Positions 9,885 to 20,272 of a DNA stretch of 64,000 bases are shown piece after piece. This stretch comes from Sphingomonas bacterium (GTDB lineage Bacteria > Pseudomonadota > Alphaproteobacteria > Sphingomonadales > Sphingomonadaceae). The first letter of the stretch is position 1. Each line of letters begins with the position of its first letter. The translations under genes and the position numbers were made by a program. The notes below the pieces were generated by a model. That model was not told where the DNA came from and did not search any database. It worked only from the letters and a program-made list of their open reading frames with translations. Location: positions 60,633-124,632 of the forward strand of contig NZ_CAHJWJ010000007.1 in the NCBI RefSeq assembly GCF_903642285.1, given 5' to 3'.

Positions 9885-10229
9885 ATGACGACGCCGCCCG
9901 ATCCTGCAGCATTCTTCCGCCAGATGCTCGGCGAATGGGAGAAGATGGCGAACGGCTTCGGCGGCGAAGCGATGAAGTCGGAGGAATGGGCACGCGCGAT
10001 GCACGGCGCATCCGCTGCGACCACCAACATGCAGGCGACGCTGAAAGGCGTGATGGAACGCGCGCTGGCCGCCGCCAACATGCCAAGCCGCACCGAATTG
10101 GAAGATGTGTCCGCGCGCCTCGCCCGGATCGAGGCATCGCTGGCCCGGATCGAAGCCGCGACGACCGACCCGGACGCCGCCGCGCCCCGCCCTGGACCTG
10201 CACGAACGCGAAAGCCGCCGGCCGCATGA
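9885..10229 (+). CDS. phaE: Short PhaE-like subunit of a class III PHA synthase
   Basis: A 114-residue protein, MTTPPDPAAFFRQMLGEWEK at the start, helical and ending in a low-complexity Pro/Ala/Arg tail. Its NMPSRTELEDVSARLARIEA segment resembles the C-terminal conserved part of PhaE, and the N-terminal FFRQMLGEWEKMAN segment also fits PhaE-like/phasin-like proteins. Classical PhaE is about 350 residues, so this would be a minimal version. The identification leans on position, 20 bases upstream of a class III phaC. In class III synthases PhaE activates PhaC and is found on polyhydroxyalkanoate granules. It begins about 40 bases after the efflux operon. Alternative: an unrelated small helical granule protein. 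Confidence 0.6.
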   Translation: MTTPPDPAAFFRQMLGEWEKMANGFGGEAMKSEEWARAMHGASAATTNMQATLKGVMERALAAANMPSRTELEDVSARLARIEASLARIEAATTDPDAAAPRPGPARTRKPPAA

Positions 10230-10249
10230 GTGGCACCGCCGGATCCTGA

Positions 10250-11317
10250 ATGGCGACGTTCCCCGAACTCTATCTTGGCGCGCAACGTGAATTCGACCGG
10301 GCGATGCAGCGCAATCTGGCGGGGCTCGGCTATTTCGCGACGAGCCGCCCGACGTTGGGGGCGACCGCCAAGGACGTGCTGATCGAGCGCGGAACGATGC
10401 GTCTCTACCATTATCACGCGCGTACCGACGAGATATACCGGGTGCCGGTCCTGCTGGTCATGGCGACGACCAACCGCGGCTATATCTTCGACATGATCCC
10501 CGGGCAGAGTCTCGTCGAATATCTGCTCGACGCGGGTTTCGACGTGTTTATGCTGGATTGGGAAGCGCCGCGGATCGACGAACGACGCTTGAGCCTGGAA
10601 AGCTATGTGCTCGACTTCCTCCCGGCCGCGGTCGCGCGAGTCGCCGAGGAAACGGGCGAGCCCGATGTGTCGCTGATCGGCTATTGCTTCGGCGGCGTGC
10701 TGTCGTTGCTATGGGCTGCGCTCGCACCCGACGGCGTGCTCGCCAACCTTGTCACCTTCACGACCCCCGTCGATTTCTCGGCGATGGAGATGTTCCAGAA
10801 CTGGGCGGACAAGCGCTTCTTCGATGTCGATTCGCTGGTCGAGGCGTTCGGCAACTGCCCCGGCGACTATCTCTACACCGCGTTCGACATGCTTCGTCCG
10901 GCCGCGCGGCCCGCGCAGCATCTGCGCGTGCTCGACAGGATCGACGACGAGGCGTTCGTTAAGTCGTTCCGCATGTTCGATCGGTGGAACACCGACACGC
11001 TGCCGCTGGCGGGCGAATATTTCCGTCAGATGGTCAAGCTGCTGCTGTGGGACAATCGATTGCTTCACGGCACGCTGAGCGTCGGCGGGATGCCGATCGA
11101 TCCGCAACGCATAACCGCGCCCTTCCTGCACATCGCCGCGCAACACGACCATATCGTTCCCACCCGGGCGTCCGCACCGCTGATCGACATGGTCGGGTCC
11201 GCGGACAAGCGCGAGATCATGCTGAAAGGCGGGCATGTCAGCGTCGTCGCAGGGCCCAATGCGGTGCACCGGATGTGGCCGGCGCTCGTCCAATGGCTGG
11301 AGACTCGGTCGACATGA
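10250..11317 (+). CDS. phaC: Class III polyhydroxyalkanoate synthase, PhaC subunit
   Basis: Polymerises hydroxyacyl-CoA into polyhydroxyalkanoate, a carbon store. The 355 residues match the class III PhaC length rather than the roughly 560-590 of classes I and II. It is an alpha/beta hydrolase with the lipase-like box GYCFGG carrying the nucleophile Cys146, Asp300 in AAQHDHIVP and His329 in LKGGHVS, the expected Cys-Asp-His triad. Trp/Phe-rich segments such as FDVFMLDWEAP are also typical. It follows the PhaE-like gene, and its stop overlaps the next start (ATGA), so the cluster is probably one transcript. Confidence 0.9.
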   Translation: MATFPELYLGAQREFDRAMQRNLAGLGYFATSRPTLGATAKDVLIERGTMRLYHYHARTDEIYRVPVLLVMATTNRGYIFDMIPGQSLVEYLLDAGFDVFMLDWEAPRIDERRLSLESYVLDFLPAAVARVAEETGEPDVSLIGYCFGGVLSLLWAALAPDGVLANLVTFTTPVDFSAMEMFQNWADKRFFDVDSLVEAFGNCPGDYLYTAFDMLRPAARPAQHLRVLDRIDDEAFVKSFRMFDRWNTDTLPLAGEYFRQMVKLLLWDNRLLHGTLSVGGMPIDPQRITAPFLHIAAQHDHIVPTRASAPLIDMVGSADKREIMLKGGHVSVVAGPNAVHRMWPALVQWLETRST

Positions 11318-11847
11318 GCTATACCATCCGCCGCTTCCAGCCCGGCGACCGCGATGCGATGCTGGCCTTTGCGCAAGGCTTGCCCGAGCACGACCTGTTG
11401 TTCCTCGGCCGCGATCTGCGCCACCCGCGCGTCATCGAAGCTTGGCAGGACGCGATCGTCGAGGGCTGGATCGACAGCCTGATCGCCGGCGACGGCGGTT
11501 CGCTCGTCGGCTCGGCCGCTCTCGTCCGTGATCCGCTGAGCTGGAGCGCGCATGTCGGCGAGGTCCGGTTGCTGGTCGCCGGCGATCGTCGTGGCGCAGG
11601 ATTGGGCCGCGACCTGCTGGAGGCGATCTTCGCGGTCGCCGCGGCGCACGGCCTCGCCAAGCTGACCGCGGCGATGACCACCGACCAGCTAGGATCGATC
11701 GCGCTGTTCGAAAGCCTCGGCTTCCGCGCGGAGGCGATGCTGAAGGATCACGTCCGCGGTCGCGACGGCGTTACGCACGATCTCGCGATCCTCGCCTATG
11801 ATGTCGAGCGGACGACGCAGCGCAACCGCGCGTTCGGTGTGGAATGA
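11314..11847 (+). CDS. GNAT-family N-acetyltransferase
   Basis: A 177-residue acetyltransferase of the GNAT fold. The start is the ATG overlapping the phaC stop by four bases, giving MSYTIRRFQPGDRDAML. The acetyl-CoA binding motif is VRLLVAGDRRGAGLGRDLLEAIF (motif A, with RRGAGLG), and the C-terminal motif B region is LFESLGFRAEAMLKDHV. The substrate is not known. Its position inside the PHA cluster suggests a role linked to acyl-CoA or storage metabolism, but that is inference only. Its stop overlaps another ATG, so all four genes appear co-transcribed. Confidence 0.85.
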   Translation: MSYTIRRFQPGDRDAMLAFAQGLPEHDLLFLGRDLRHPRVIEAWQDAIVEGWIDSLIAGDGGSLVGSAALVRDPLSWSAHVGEVRLLVAGDRRGAGLGRDLLEAIFAVAAAHGLAKLTAAMTTDQLGSIALFESLGFRAEAMLKDHVRGRDGVTHDLAILAYDVERTTQRNRAFGVE

Positions 11848-11891
11848 ACCTTCACCATCTCGGCGCGTACGGTTCGGGTAACCAGGAGACC

Positions 11892-12683
11892 ATGATGGCG
11901 ACAGCAGCCCCTATCGATGAAGTCCGCGCCCCTTCCGCATTGCTGGCGTTGACCGAACTGCCGCGCGCGCTCGCCGAACTGGGATCGCTGTCGCTCGCCG
12001 CCCCGTTGCTGGCCGGCGCGCCGAAGGGGGACGGCCATCCGGTGCTGGTCCTGCCCGGCTTCGTCGCCAGCGATGCGTCGACCGCGGTGCTTCGCCGGTA
12101 TCTGAAGCAATTGGGTTATGATGCCCATGCCTGGGAACTGGGCCGCAATTTCGGGCCGCGCGCGATCGGCCGCGAAGGCGAGAAGCTGGTGGAACGGCTG
12201 CGCGTGGTGCACGAACGGACGGGCGAGAAGGTCAGCCTGGTCGGCTGGAGCTTGGGCGGCGTCATGGCACGATTGCTCGCGCGCCGCGCACCCGGTGCGG
12301 TGCGGCAGGTCATCACGCTGGGATCGCCTTTCGCGGGCAGTCCGAAGGCGTCGAACGTCTGGCGTGCGTATCAATTGCTGACCGGGCAGAAGATCGACGA
12401 CGCGCATACCAGGCGGCAACTCGCGGAGGTCGCCGCCCCGCCGCCGGTGCCGGCGACCGCGATCTACAGCCGTGAGGACGGCATCGTCGCCTGGCAGAAC
12501 TGCCTCGAGCCCGCCGGTCCGAATAGCGAGAACATCCAGGTCCGCGGCAGCCATTGCGGACTAGGGGTCAACCCGGCGGTGTTATACGCGGTCGCGGACC
12601 GGCTGGCGCAACCGCTGGACGGCTGGCGTCCGTTCGCCGCCAAGGGGCTGATGGGCCTGATGTATCCGAGCGGAAACGCCTGA
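11892..12683 (+). CDS. Alpha/beta hydrolase, lipase/esterase-like
   Basis: A 263-residue serine hydrolase. The nucleophile motif is GWSLGG (Ser120), with probable Asp196 in SREDGI and His221 in GSHCGL, a complete triad. The oxyanion region is VLVLPGFVAS. The start at 11892 is chosen because AGGAG lies five bases upstream; an in-frame ATG at 11844 overlapping the GNAT stop is possible. The family includes triacylglycerol lipase-like enzymes often found near phaC. A role in depolymerising or processing storage polymer is a guess from context. Confidence 0.85.
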   Translation: MMATAAPIDEVRAPSALLALTELPRALAELGSLSLAAPLLAGAPKGDGHPVLVLPGFVASDASTAVLRRYLKQLGYDAHAWELGRNFGPRAIGREGEKLVERLRVVHERTGEKVSLVGWSLGGVMARLLARRAPGAVRQVITLGSPFAGSPKASNVWRAYQLLTGQKIDDAHTRRQLAEVAAPPPVPATAIYSREDGIVAWQNCLEPAGPNSENIQVRGSHCGLGVNPAVLYAVADRLAQPLDGWRPFAAKGLMGLMYPSGNA

Positions 12684-12785
12684 GGGTATCGACCTCGTCA
12701 TCGCCGCCAGTCCGGACCCCGAGCCGCAAACCATATCGCCTGCAGTCCGTGCATAGCGTGACAAGCCCGGTATGCGGACGAATGC

Positions 12786-13826
12786 CTATTCTGCGGCCGT
12801 AACCTCGGAATCCGTCCGCGGCGTTCGGCGGCGGCGCGGCTTGGGAACGTCTTCGCCGGTGTCGTTCGACGCGGCCAGCGACGCACTTAGCGACGGCGGC
12901 AAGCGGTCCGCCTCGACCGTCGCCGGAACATCGGCCGCGACGGGGGTCGCATCACGACGCGGGCGACCGCGGCGGCGCGGGGCCTCTTCGGACGACGGTA
13001 TATCGACGGTGGCCGCCTCGACGACGGGCACCGTCACCTCGTCGCGCGGCTGTGCGCGCTGGCGATCGATGCGTGGCACGCGTTCGGCGCGCGGCTGGAC
13101 TTCGCCACCGCCCTGATCCTCGCGCGGGCGACGGTCGTTGCCGTTGACGTTGGCATTACCATTGGCGCGCGGCTGGTCGGCGCGCTGGCCATCCTGACGT
13201 TCGTAGCGCTGCCCATCCTGGCGATTGCCGTCCTGGCGCTGACCTTCGTAGCGCTGCCCATCCTGGCGGCCATTGTCCTGGCGCGCCCCATCCTGGCGCT
13301 GACCCTGATAGTCGCGCCGCGGACCGTCACGGTTCTGGTCGCCCCGACCCTGGTCCCGACCCTGATCGTTGCGGTTGCCGTCGCCCCGCTGACCATCGTT
13401 CCGGTTCCCGTCATATCGCTGATCGCCGGCCTGTTCGCCCGAACGGATCGGCTCGCCCTCGGCTCCGAAATCGTCCTCGCCGTCAGCGTCGTAGCCGTCG
13501 TCGAACGCATCGCTCGACTGCTGGCGGCGGGGCTGAGTATCCTCGAACCGGCTGCGCTGTTCGCTCAGCACGCGGAAATAATGATCCGCGAATTGCAGAT
13601 AATATTCGATATTGACCCGGTCGCCCGATTGCTGCGCGTCACGTGCGAGGTTCTTGTATTTCTCGTGAAGCTGGGCCGCATTGCCGCGCGCGCGGCTGTC
13701 GATGCGATTGCCGTTGTCGCGACCCTGGCCGCCGCCCTGACGCGGATTGCCACCGCCGCCACCGCTGCCGTTATTGTTGTTGCCACCACGACCGCGACGG
13801 CGGCCGGCTTGCCGATTATTGATCAA
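12786..13826 (-). CDS. DUF4167 domain protein, Arg/Asn/Gln-rich, probably RNA-binding
   Basis: The N-terminus INNRQAGRRRGRGG, an Asn/Gly stretch, and then AAQLHEKYKNLARDAQQSGDRVNIEYYLQFADHYFRVL match the DUF4167 family of alphaproteobacteria. After that the protein is disordered, with many copies of a DGQRYEGQRQDGNRQ-like unit, and ends in Arg-rich PRRRGRPRR-type motifs that resemble AT-hook or RNA-binding segments. The start is set at the TTG before INNRQ because family members begin there and AGGACGAGG lies upstream. An ATG at 13946 would add a 40-residue unconserved leader. The genomic role is not established; neighbours are the translation genes prmC, prfA and hisS. Confidence 0.82.
   Translation of the reverse strand: MINNRQAGRRRGRGGNNNNGSGGGGGNPRQGGGQGRDNGNRIDSRARGNAAQLHEKYKNLARDAQQSGDRVNIEYYLQFADHYFRVLSEQRSRFEDTQPRRQQSSDAFDDGYDADGEDDFGAEGEPIRSGEQAGDQRYDGNRNDGQRGDGNRNDQGRDQGRGDQNRDGPRRDYQGQRQDGARQDNGRQDGQRYEGQRQDGNRQDGQRYERQDGQRADQPRANGNANVNGNDRRPREDQGGGEVQPRAERVPRIDRQRAQPRDEVTVPVVEAATVDIPSSEEAPRRRGRPRRDATPVAADVPATVEADRLPPSLSASLAASNDTGEDVPKPRRRRTPRTDSEVTAAE
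13180..13420 (-). repeat. Degenerate in-frame tandem repeats in the DUF4167 gene
   Basis: On the plus strand the phrases CGCTGCCCATCCTGGCG, CTGACCTTCGTAG and CCCATCCTGGCG recur, encoding repeated RQDG/QRYEGQR peptides. Copies differ at the base level and vary in length between about 24 and 48 bases. Such tracts are prone to length change. Confidence 0.7.
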
Positions 13827-14065
13827 GCTTGTGTCCTCGTCCTCAAAACCAATACCGGTCTTGCTCGAAATCCATGGTGCAAACCCCCGACCGCGCGCCG
13901 TTGCCGGCACATCCGGTCTGCCACGGCCACCGGACAGCAGCGTCATGACGAGGGATGCGGGCGAACGCCCGGAATCAACAGCGTCTGTCGAATTTGCGTG
14001 CCCCTGTAGCGCGCATTAGCGGGTCATGGGCCTCTACTACAAGTGAATTGTTGGTTCCGACCACG
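13827..14065. other. Intergenic region upstream of the DUF4167 gene
   Basis: The 239 bases between prmC and the DUF4167 gene hold no convincing gene. The promoter of the DUF4167 gene should lie here, but no clear -35/-10 pair was assigned. A reading frame that would extend the DUF4167 protein runs through the first 120 bases and looks unconserved. Confidence 0.4.
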
Positions 14066-15011
14066 TTAAATGCACGTCGCGACCAGAACGCGCGGTCGGC
14101 CGCCCAGATCGGCGCGGCAGACGACCGCGAACCCCTCACGCGCTAGTAACCCGGTGACCGCCGCCGCCTGTGTCCGGCCGATCTCCAGGATCGCCGCGCC
14201 ACCCGGCGCGACGAGACGACGAAGCGTGGGTGCAAGGCGTCGATACTCGTCCAGTCCATCCGCACCCGCGAATAGCGCGCCCGCGGGTTCGTAGGCGCGC
14301 ACTTCGGGCGGCAAGTCGGCGTCGGTCTCGACATAAGGGGGGTTCGCGACGACGAGATCGAACCGCGCGGCGATCGCCGCCGCCCAGTCGCCCTGCACGA
14401 ACCGCGCACGCCCCCCCGCCCCCGTCGCGTGCGCATTCGCGGTGGCATACCGGAGCGCTGCGGCGGATCGGTCGATCCCTAATCCCTGCGCATCAGGCCA
14501 TTCGGCCAGCAGCGCCAGGAGCAGCGTACCGGGGCCTGTGCCCAGGTCGAGCATCGTTGCCGGCGGCTTGTCCTGAAATCGGTCGATCGCAGCCTCGACC
14601 AGCGTCTCGCTGTCCGCACGCGGCACCAGCACACCGGGACCGACCGCGATGTCGACTGTCCAGAACCCGCGTCGGCCGGTGATATAGGCAATGGGCTCGT
14701 GGGTCGCCCGGCGTTCGACCAGGGCAGCGAATGCCGGGGGGACGGAGCGGTCGAGGTCGAGCAGCAATGCGTTGCGTTCGATCCGCAGCGCGTGCGCCAT
14801 GAGGAGTTCGGCATCGAGCCGGGGGGTGGCGGAAAAGGCGAAGCGCGCCGCGGCAGCAGCGAGCGCGGTGCGTATAGCGAAGTCCTCCCCGGGACGGGCA
14901 GGGGGACCATCCGAGGGATGGTGGAGGGGGGCTTCGGCAAGCGCTTCGCTCGGGGCACCGCCCCCTCCACCACCGCTTCGCGGCGGTCCCCCTCCCCGTC
15001 CCGGGGAGGAT

Positions 15012-15019
<8 letters not shown>
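14066..15019 (-). CDS. prmC: Release-factor glutamine methyltransferase, with repeat-derived N-terminus
   Basis: Methylates the Gln of the GGQ motif in release factors. It shows the SAM-binding [16 protein letters not shown], the catalytic NPPYVE motif, and the N-terminal substrate-binding helix [14 protein letters not shown]. The only ATG in frame overlaps the prfA stop by eight bases and gives 317 residues, longer than the usual 270-290. The extra first 45 or so residues are Gly/Pro/Ser-rich and are encoded by the palindromic repeat at 14883-15010. Either this leader is translated and tolerated, or a non-ATG start is used downstream near [12 protein letters not shown]. The prfA-prmC order is standard, and prfA encodes the substrate. 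Confidence 0.92.
14883..15010. repeat. 128-base palindromic repeat between prfA and prmC
   Basis: The ends are inverted copies of each other: TCCTCCCCGGGACGG at the left and CCGTCCCGGGGAGGA at the right, with further inner pairing of GGGGGACCAT.../...GGTCCCCC and TGGAGGGGG/CCCCCTCCA. This matches a dispersed repeat class common in sphingomonads and caulobacters. Here it lies inside the 5' end of the prmC reading frame. Confidence 0.85.
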
Positions 15020-16085
<1,066 letters not shown>

Positions 16086-16095
16086 GGGCGCGTCC

Positions 16096-16197
16096 GTTCC
16101 CCGGCGAAGGCCGGGATCCGGCCTCGGCGCAGGGCACCGATCGCGCGACCCCGCAACGTCTTCAATAAGGGCTGGACCCCGGCCTTCGCCGAGGAAC
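16096..16197. repeat. Palindromic intergenic repeat between hisS and prfA
   Basis: GTTCCCCGGCGAAGGCCGGG on the left pairs with the reverse complement of CCCCGGCCTTCGCCGAGGAAC on the right, separated by about 55 bases. It belongs to the same family as the elements at 23703-23807, 44418-44523 and 46246-46351. Confidence 0.8.
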
Positions 16198-16212
16198 GAG
16201 AAACGGGGAACA

Positions 16213-17478
16213 TCATGTGCCGCTCGTAAATACGGGGCCGATCGCACGTTCCAGATGCTCACGCAGAACATCGGCCACGTCGGCATCCCAGATCTTGAGG
16301 TGAGCCCGTCGACCTTCGCCATCCGGGCGAACGAACAATAAGGCGGAAGGCGGGACCCGTTCCTTCCCGGCATTGTCGGTCCGCTTCTTCACCTTGCCCG
16401 AATAGGCCATCGTCGCACGAATGCCGAACCGCCGCATCCGCGTCAGCATGCCGGCCGCCTCGGCATCATGGTCGGGGTCATCAGGTATGACGACTATCTC
16501 CGGCCCTATTCCCACCGGCTCCCTGATGAGCATCGCCAGTCGCTCGACCCCGGCCGCCCAACCGACCCCCGGCGTCGCAGGGCCGCCCAGGCTCTCGATC
16601 AACCCGTCATATCGCCCGCCGGCCAGCACCGTCCCCTGCGCGCCCAGCCGGTCGGTCACGAATTCGAACGCGGTGTGCCGATAGTAATCGAGTCCCCGCA
16701 CCAGTCGCGGGTTGCGCGTCCAGGCGACGCCCGCCGCGTCCAGCCCCGCGGTGACCGCATCGAAGAAGGCGCGCGCCGCCACCGTCAGATACGCGTCGAT
16801 ATCGGGCGCGGCATCCGCGATCGGACGGTCGCGCGGGTCCTTGCTGTCCAGGATGCGCATCGGGTTCTTCCCGAGCCGGGTCACGCTGTCCTCGGACAAG
16901 TCCCCCCGGTGCGCCTCGAAATGCGCGACCAGCGCCGCGCGCCAGGCGTCACGCGTCTCGGCGTCGCCCAGCGTGTTCAGCTGCAGCGTGACCCCGTCGG
17001 CGATGCCAAGTTCGTGCAGCAACTGGTCCGCCATCACCAGCAGCTCGACGTCGGCGGCCGGCTCCGCCGCACCGATCACTTCGGCGTCGATCTGGTGGAA
17101 CTGGCGATACCGCCCCTTTTGCGGGCGCTCGTAGCGGAACACCGGTCCGCTGGTCGTCAGCTTCAGCGGCGCATATTGCTGCCAGCCTTCGGTCAGATAG
17201 GCGCGCGCGATCCCGGCGGTGAATTCGGGGCGTAGCGTCAGCGAATCGCCGCCGCGGTCGGGAAAGCTGTACATCTCCTTCGACACCACGTCGGTCGTCT
17301 CGCCGATCGAACGTGCGAACACCTCGGTCGCCTCGAACACGGGCACGTCGACGCGCTGGAAGCAATAGAGCGCGCGGACTTGCTCGAACCTCGCCAGCAC
17401 GTGGGCGAAGCGCCGCTGTTCGTCGCCGAAGATGTCCTGGGTGCCGCGGACGCGCCGCGGGGTCTCGATACGTGCCAT
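16213..17478 (-). CDS. hisS: Histidyl-tRNA synthetase
   Basis: Charges tRNA-His. The 421 residues match the bacterial class II HisRS. Visible: RGTQDIFG at the N-terminus (motif 1 region), [23 protein letters not shown] (motif 2), [15 protein letters not shown] and [13 protein letters not shown] (histidine-specific motifs), and [11 protein letters not shown] (motif 3). A C-terminal anticodon-binding domain ends the protein. It starts at the ATG giving [12 protein letters not shown]. It is divergent from the DUF1345 gene, with about 50 bases between them. Confidence 0.96.
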   Translation of the reverse strand: MARIETPRRVRGTQDIFGDEQRRFAHVLARFEQVRALYCFQRVDVPVFEATEVFARSIGETTDVVSKEMYSFPDRGGDSLTLRPEFTAGIARAYLTEGWQQYAPLKLTTSGPVFRYERPQKGRYRQFHQIDAEVIGAAEPAADVELLVMADQLLHELGIADGVTLQLNTLGDAETRDAWRAALVAHFEAHRGDLSEDSVTRLGKNPMRILDSKDPRDRPIADAAPDIDAYLTVAARAFFDAVTAGLDAAGVAWTRNPRLVRGLDYYRHTAFEFVTDRLGAQGTVLAGGRYDGLIESLGGPATPGVGWAAGVERLAMLIREPVGIGPEIVVIPDDPDHDAEAAGMLTRMRRFGIRATMAYSGKVKKRTDNAGKERVPPSALLFVRPDGEGRRAHLKIWDADVADVLREHLERAIGPVFTSGT

Positions 17479-17528
17479 AGTGGCGGCGGTATCTAGGCGA
17501 GCGATGCGCCAAGCGCTAGCGGTTGCGC

Positions 17529-18179
17529 ATGGCCTTCAAACTCGACCTCGGCAAGCGGATCGCTCCGCCCCGCTTCATCGCCTTCATCGCGATCTTCGCC
17601 GCCGCCCTCGTCGCGCTGCCCGGGCCGCTGGGGCTCGGGCGCGGAACGATGCTGGCGTTCGACATCGCGACGATCGTCTTCCTGGCCTCGGTCGTACCGC
17701 TCGTGCGCTACGACAATGCGGACCGGATGCGGAACCGGGCGAAGACGAACGACGCGAACCGGACGATCCTGCTTGGTCTGACCTTCGCCACGATCGCCGT
17801 GATCCTGGTTTCCATCGCGAACGAGCTTCATGCCAAAAACGACAAGGCGGCGATCTTCATCATCATCGCGACATTGGTGCTCGCATGGCTGTTCACCAAC
17901 ATCGTCTACACGCTTCACTACGCGCACATCTATTACAGCGACGAGGACGCGGACGGGCAGGACAATGGCGGCCTCGAATTCCCGCATTGCGATACCCCCG
18001 ATTACTGGGACTTCGCCTATTTCAGCTTCACGCTGGGAATGACGTTCCAGACATCTGACGTCGACATGACCAGCCGCACGATGCGCCGGGTCGCGCTTGG
18101 TCATTGCATGATCGCGTTCGTCTTCAATATCGGCGTGCTGGCCTTCACGATCAACGTGCTCGGCGGCGGTGGCGGTTAA
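17529..18179 (+). CDS. DUF1345 family integral membrane protein
   Basis: A 216-residue inner-membrane protein with about five hydrophobic segments (around 18-36, 44-59, 85-103, 113-132 and 185-205). The motif [13 protein letters not shown] and the downstream [18 protein letters not shown] are characteristic of DUF1345 proteins. The ATG at 17529 is chosen over a TTG six bases upstream. The function of the family is not known. Its stop lies 67 bases before the M61 peptidase start. Confidence 0.85.
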   Translation: MAFKLDLGKRIAPPRFIAFIAIFAAALVALPGPLGLGRGTMLAFDIATIVFLASVVPLVRYDNADRMRNRAKTNDANRTILLGLTFATIAVILVSIANELHAKNDKAAIFIIIATLVLAWLFTNIVYTLHYAHIYYSDEDADGQDNGGLEFPHCDTPDYWDFAYFSFTLGMTFQTSDVDMTSRTMRRVALGHCMIAFVFNIGVLAFTINVLGGGGG

Positions 18180-18246
18180 GGCGCTGGACGACGGGCCTTT
18201 CGTCCGCCTACACCCCCGCGGTCGATTTCCCGGCGAAAGGCCTTTC

Positions 18247-20169
18247 ATGAACGTTCGTCTCGTTGCCGCCCTGCTCGCGTCCACCATCGCCGCCGCCACC
18301 CAGGCGCAGGTTCCTGCGGGCAATTCGGCACCACAGCCGCTGCCATTTGCGAACGCGATCCCCGAGCCGCAGGACGTGATGTACCCCGGCACGATCGAAC
18401 TGGCGGTCGATGCGACGAACACCGGGCAGGGCATCTTTACGGCACACGAGACGATCCCCGTCGCGAAGCCGGGGCCTATGGTCCTGCTCTATCCCAAATG
18501 GCTGCCCGGCAACCATTCCCCCACGGGTCAGATCGACAAGCTGGCCGGGCTGTTCATCCGCGCGAACGGCAAGCTGATCGCGTGGACACGCGACCCGGTC
18601 GACGTCTACGCGTTCCACATCGACGTGCCGCAGGGCGCGAGGAAGATCGAGATCGACCTGCAATTCCTGTCCGCGACGAAGCCCGAGCAAGGTGCCATGG
18701 TGATGGGCAAGGACATCCTTCGCCTGCAATGGAATTCGGTGAGCCTGTACCCGGCGGGCTATTTCACGCGCGATATCCCGATCAGCGCGACGGTCAGATA
18801 TCCGCAGGGCTTCGCCGCCGCGTCCGGTCTGCCGTCCCGCGCCAATGGTGCGAATTACGCCTATCAGACGACCAATTACGAGGTGCTGGTCGATTCTCCG
18901 ACGATCGCCGGCCGCTATTACAAGCCGATCGCGCTGTCGCCGAACGTGACGCTCGACACCTTCGCGGACAACGCCGAACAGCTGGCGACGACACCGGCGC
19001 AGGTCGACGCGCACAAGCGGCTGGTCGACCAGGCAGTCAAGACCTTCGGCGCGCAGCATTACGACAATTATCATTTCCTGTTCGGCATTTCCGAAGAGAT
19101 CGGCGGGATCGGGCTGGAACATCACCGCAGTTCCGAAGACGGCGTCCGCCCCGGCTATTTCACCGAATGGGACATGCAGACGGGCGCGCGCAACCTGCTG
19201 CCGCACGAATACTCGCATAGCTGGGACGGCAAGTTCCGTCGCGGTGCCGACCTTTGGACGCCCAATTTCGACGTGCCGATGCGCGATTCGCTGCTGTGGG
19301 TGTATGAGGGCCAGACGCAGTTCTGGGGCTATGTCCTGCAAACGCGGTCGGGTTTGGTGTCCAAGCAGGATACGCTCGATCAATATGCATCGATCATGGC
19401 CAGCTATGACGCGGCACCCGCGCGGCAATGGCGCGATCTGGTCGACACCACCAACGATCCGATCATCTCTCAGCGCCGGCCAAAGGGCTGGACCAGCTGG
19501 CAGCGCAGCGAGGATTATTACAATGAGGGGTTGCTCGTCTGGATCGACGTCGACTCGCTGCTGCGCGAAAAATCGGGGGGGACGAAATCGATCGACGATT
19601 TCGCGCGCGCGTTTTTCGGCATGCGCAACGGCGATTATGGCGAGTTGACCTACACCTTCGACGATGTCGCGGCGACACTGAACGGGATCGTGCCCTATGA
19701 CTGGGCGGGCTATCTCCACCAGCGACTGACCGAGCATGCTTCGGGCGCGCCGATCGAGGGCTTCGCGCGCAACGGTTATCGGCTGGTCTATACCGACACG
19801 CCGACCAAATCGTTCAAGCAAGGCGAAAAGTCGCGGAAAATCGCCGACCTTACCTATTCGGGCGGCTTGATCGTCAACGCGACGGGCGACATTACCGGTG
19901 TCACCTGGAACGGCGCGGCGTTCAAGGCCGGATTGGACGTCGGCACGACGATCGTCGCGGTCGGCGACATGGCCTATTCGGACGACCGGCTGAAGGCGGC
20001 GATCACCGCGGCGAAGACCAGCAAGGAACCGGTGAAACTGACCGTCAGGAGCGGCGACACCTATCGCATGGTCGCGGTCGATTGGCATCAGGGTCTTCGC
20101 TATCCGCATCTCGAAAAGATCGGCATCGGCGATGGTGGGCTGGACCTGTTGCTCGCACCGCGGCCCTGA
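18247..20169 (+). CDS. M61 family metallopeptidase (glycyl aminopeptidase-like) with PDZ domain
   Basis: A 640-residue secreted or periplasmic zinc peptidase. The signal peptide MNVRLVAALLASTIAAATQAQ is clear. The zinc motif HEYSH is at 320-324 in LLPHEYSHSWDGKFRR, preceded by GGIGLEHHRSS, both diagnostic of the M61 family. A C-terminal PDZ domain follows (about residues 545-625, GVTWNGAAFKAGLDVGTTIVAVG). The ATG at 18247 is chosen with GAAAGG upstream; an upstream in-frame extension would bury the signal peptide. Members cleave N-terminal Gly/Ala residues; the true substrate here is unknown. Confidence 0.92.
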   Translation: MNVRLVAALLASTIAAATQAQVPAGNSAPQPLPFANAIPEPQDVMYPGTIELAVDATNTGQGIFTAHETIPVAKPGPMVLLYPKWLPGNHSPTGQIDKLAGLFIRANGKLIAWTRDPVDVYAFHIDVPQGARKIEIDLQFLSATKPEQGAMVMGKDILRLQWNSVSLYPAGYFTRDIPISATVRYPQGFAAASGLPSRANGANYAYQTTNYEVLVDSPTIAGRYYKPIALSPNVTLDTFADNAEQLATTPAQVDAHKRLVDQAVKTFGAQHYDNYHFLFGISEEIGGIGLEHHRSSEDGVRPGYFTEWDMQTGARNLLPHEYSHSWDGKFRRGADLWTPNFDVPMRDSLLWVYEGQTQFWGYVLQTRSGLVSKQDTLDQYASIMASYDAAPARQWRDLVDTTNDPIISQRRPKGWTSWQRSEDYYNEGLLVWIDVDSLLREKSGGTKSIDDFARAFFGMRNGDYGELTYTFDDVAATLNGIVPYDWAGYLHQRLTEHASGAPIEGFARNGYRLVYTDTPTKSFKQGEKSRKIADLTYSGGLIVNATGDITGVTWNGAAFKAGLDVGTTIVAVGDMAYSDDRLKAAITAAKTSKEPVKLTVRSGDTYRMVAVDWHQGLRYPHLEKIGIGDGGLDLLLAPRP

Positions 20170-20182
20170 TCGACGGTACTCG

Positions 20183-20200
20183 GCGTGCCTGACGGCACGC
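20183..20200. other. Seven-base-pair stem-loop after the M61 gene
   Basis: GCGTGCC and GGCACGC are separated by a TGAC loop 13 bases after the stop. There is no T-run after it, so it is only a weak terminator candidate. Confidence 0.3.
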
Positions 20201-20272
20201 GCGGGACATAAACTCGACGGGCCCGCGATCCTGCGTTAGGCCCCCTCGCCTTCAGCAGTAAAAGGACTGATT

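Noticed and set aside
13180..13420. Regular repeats that could suggest a CRISPR array
   Set aside because: Copies are uneven, without constant spacing or unique spacers, and are in frame with the DUF4167 protein.
18208..20109. 633-codon open frame opposite the M61 peptidase
   Set aside because: Antisense to a clear peptidase with HEYSH motif; no similarity to known proteins.
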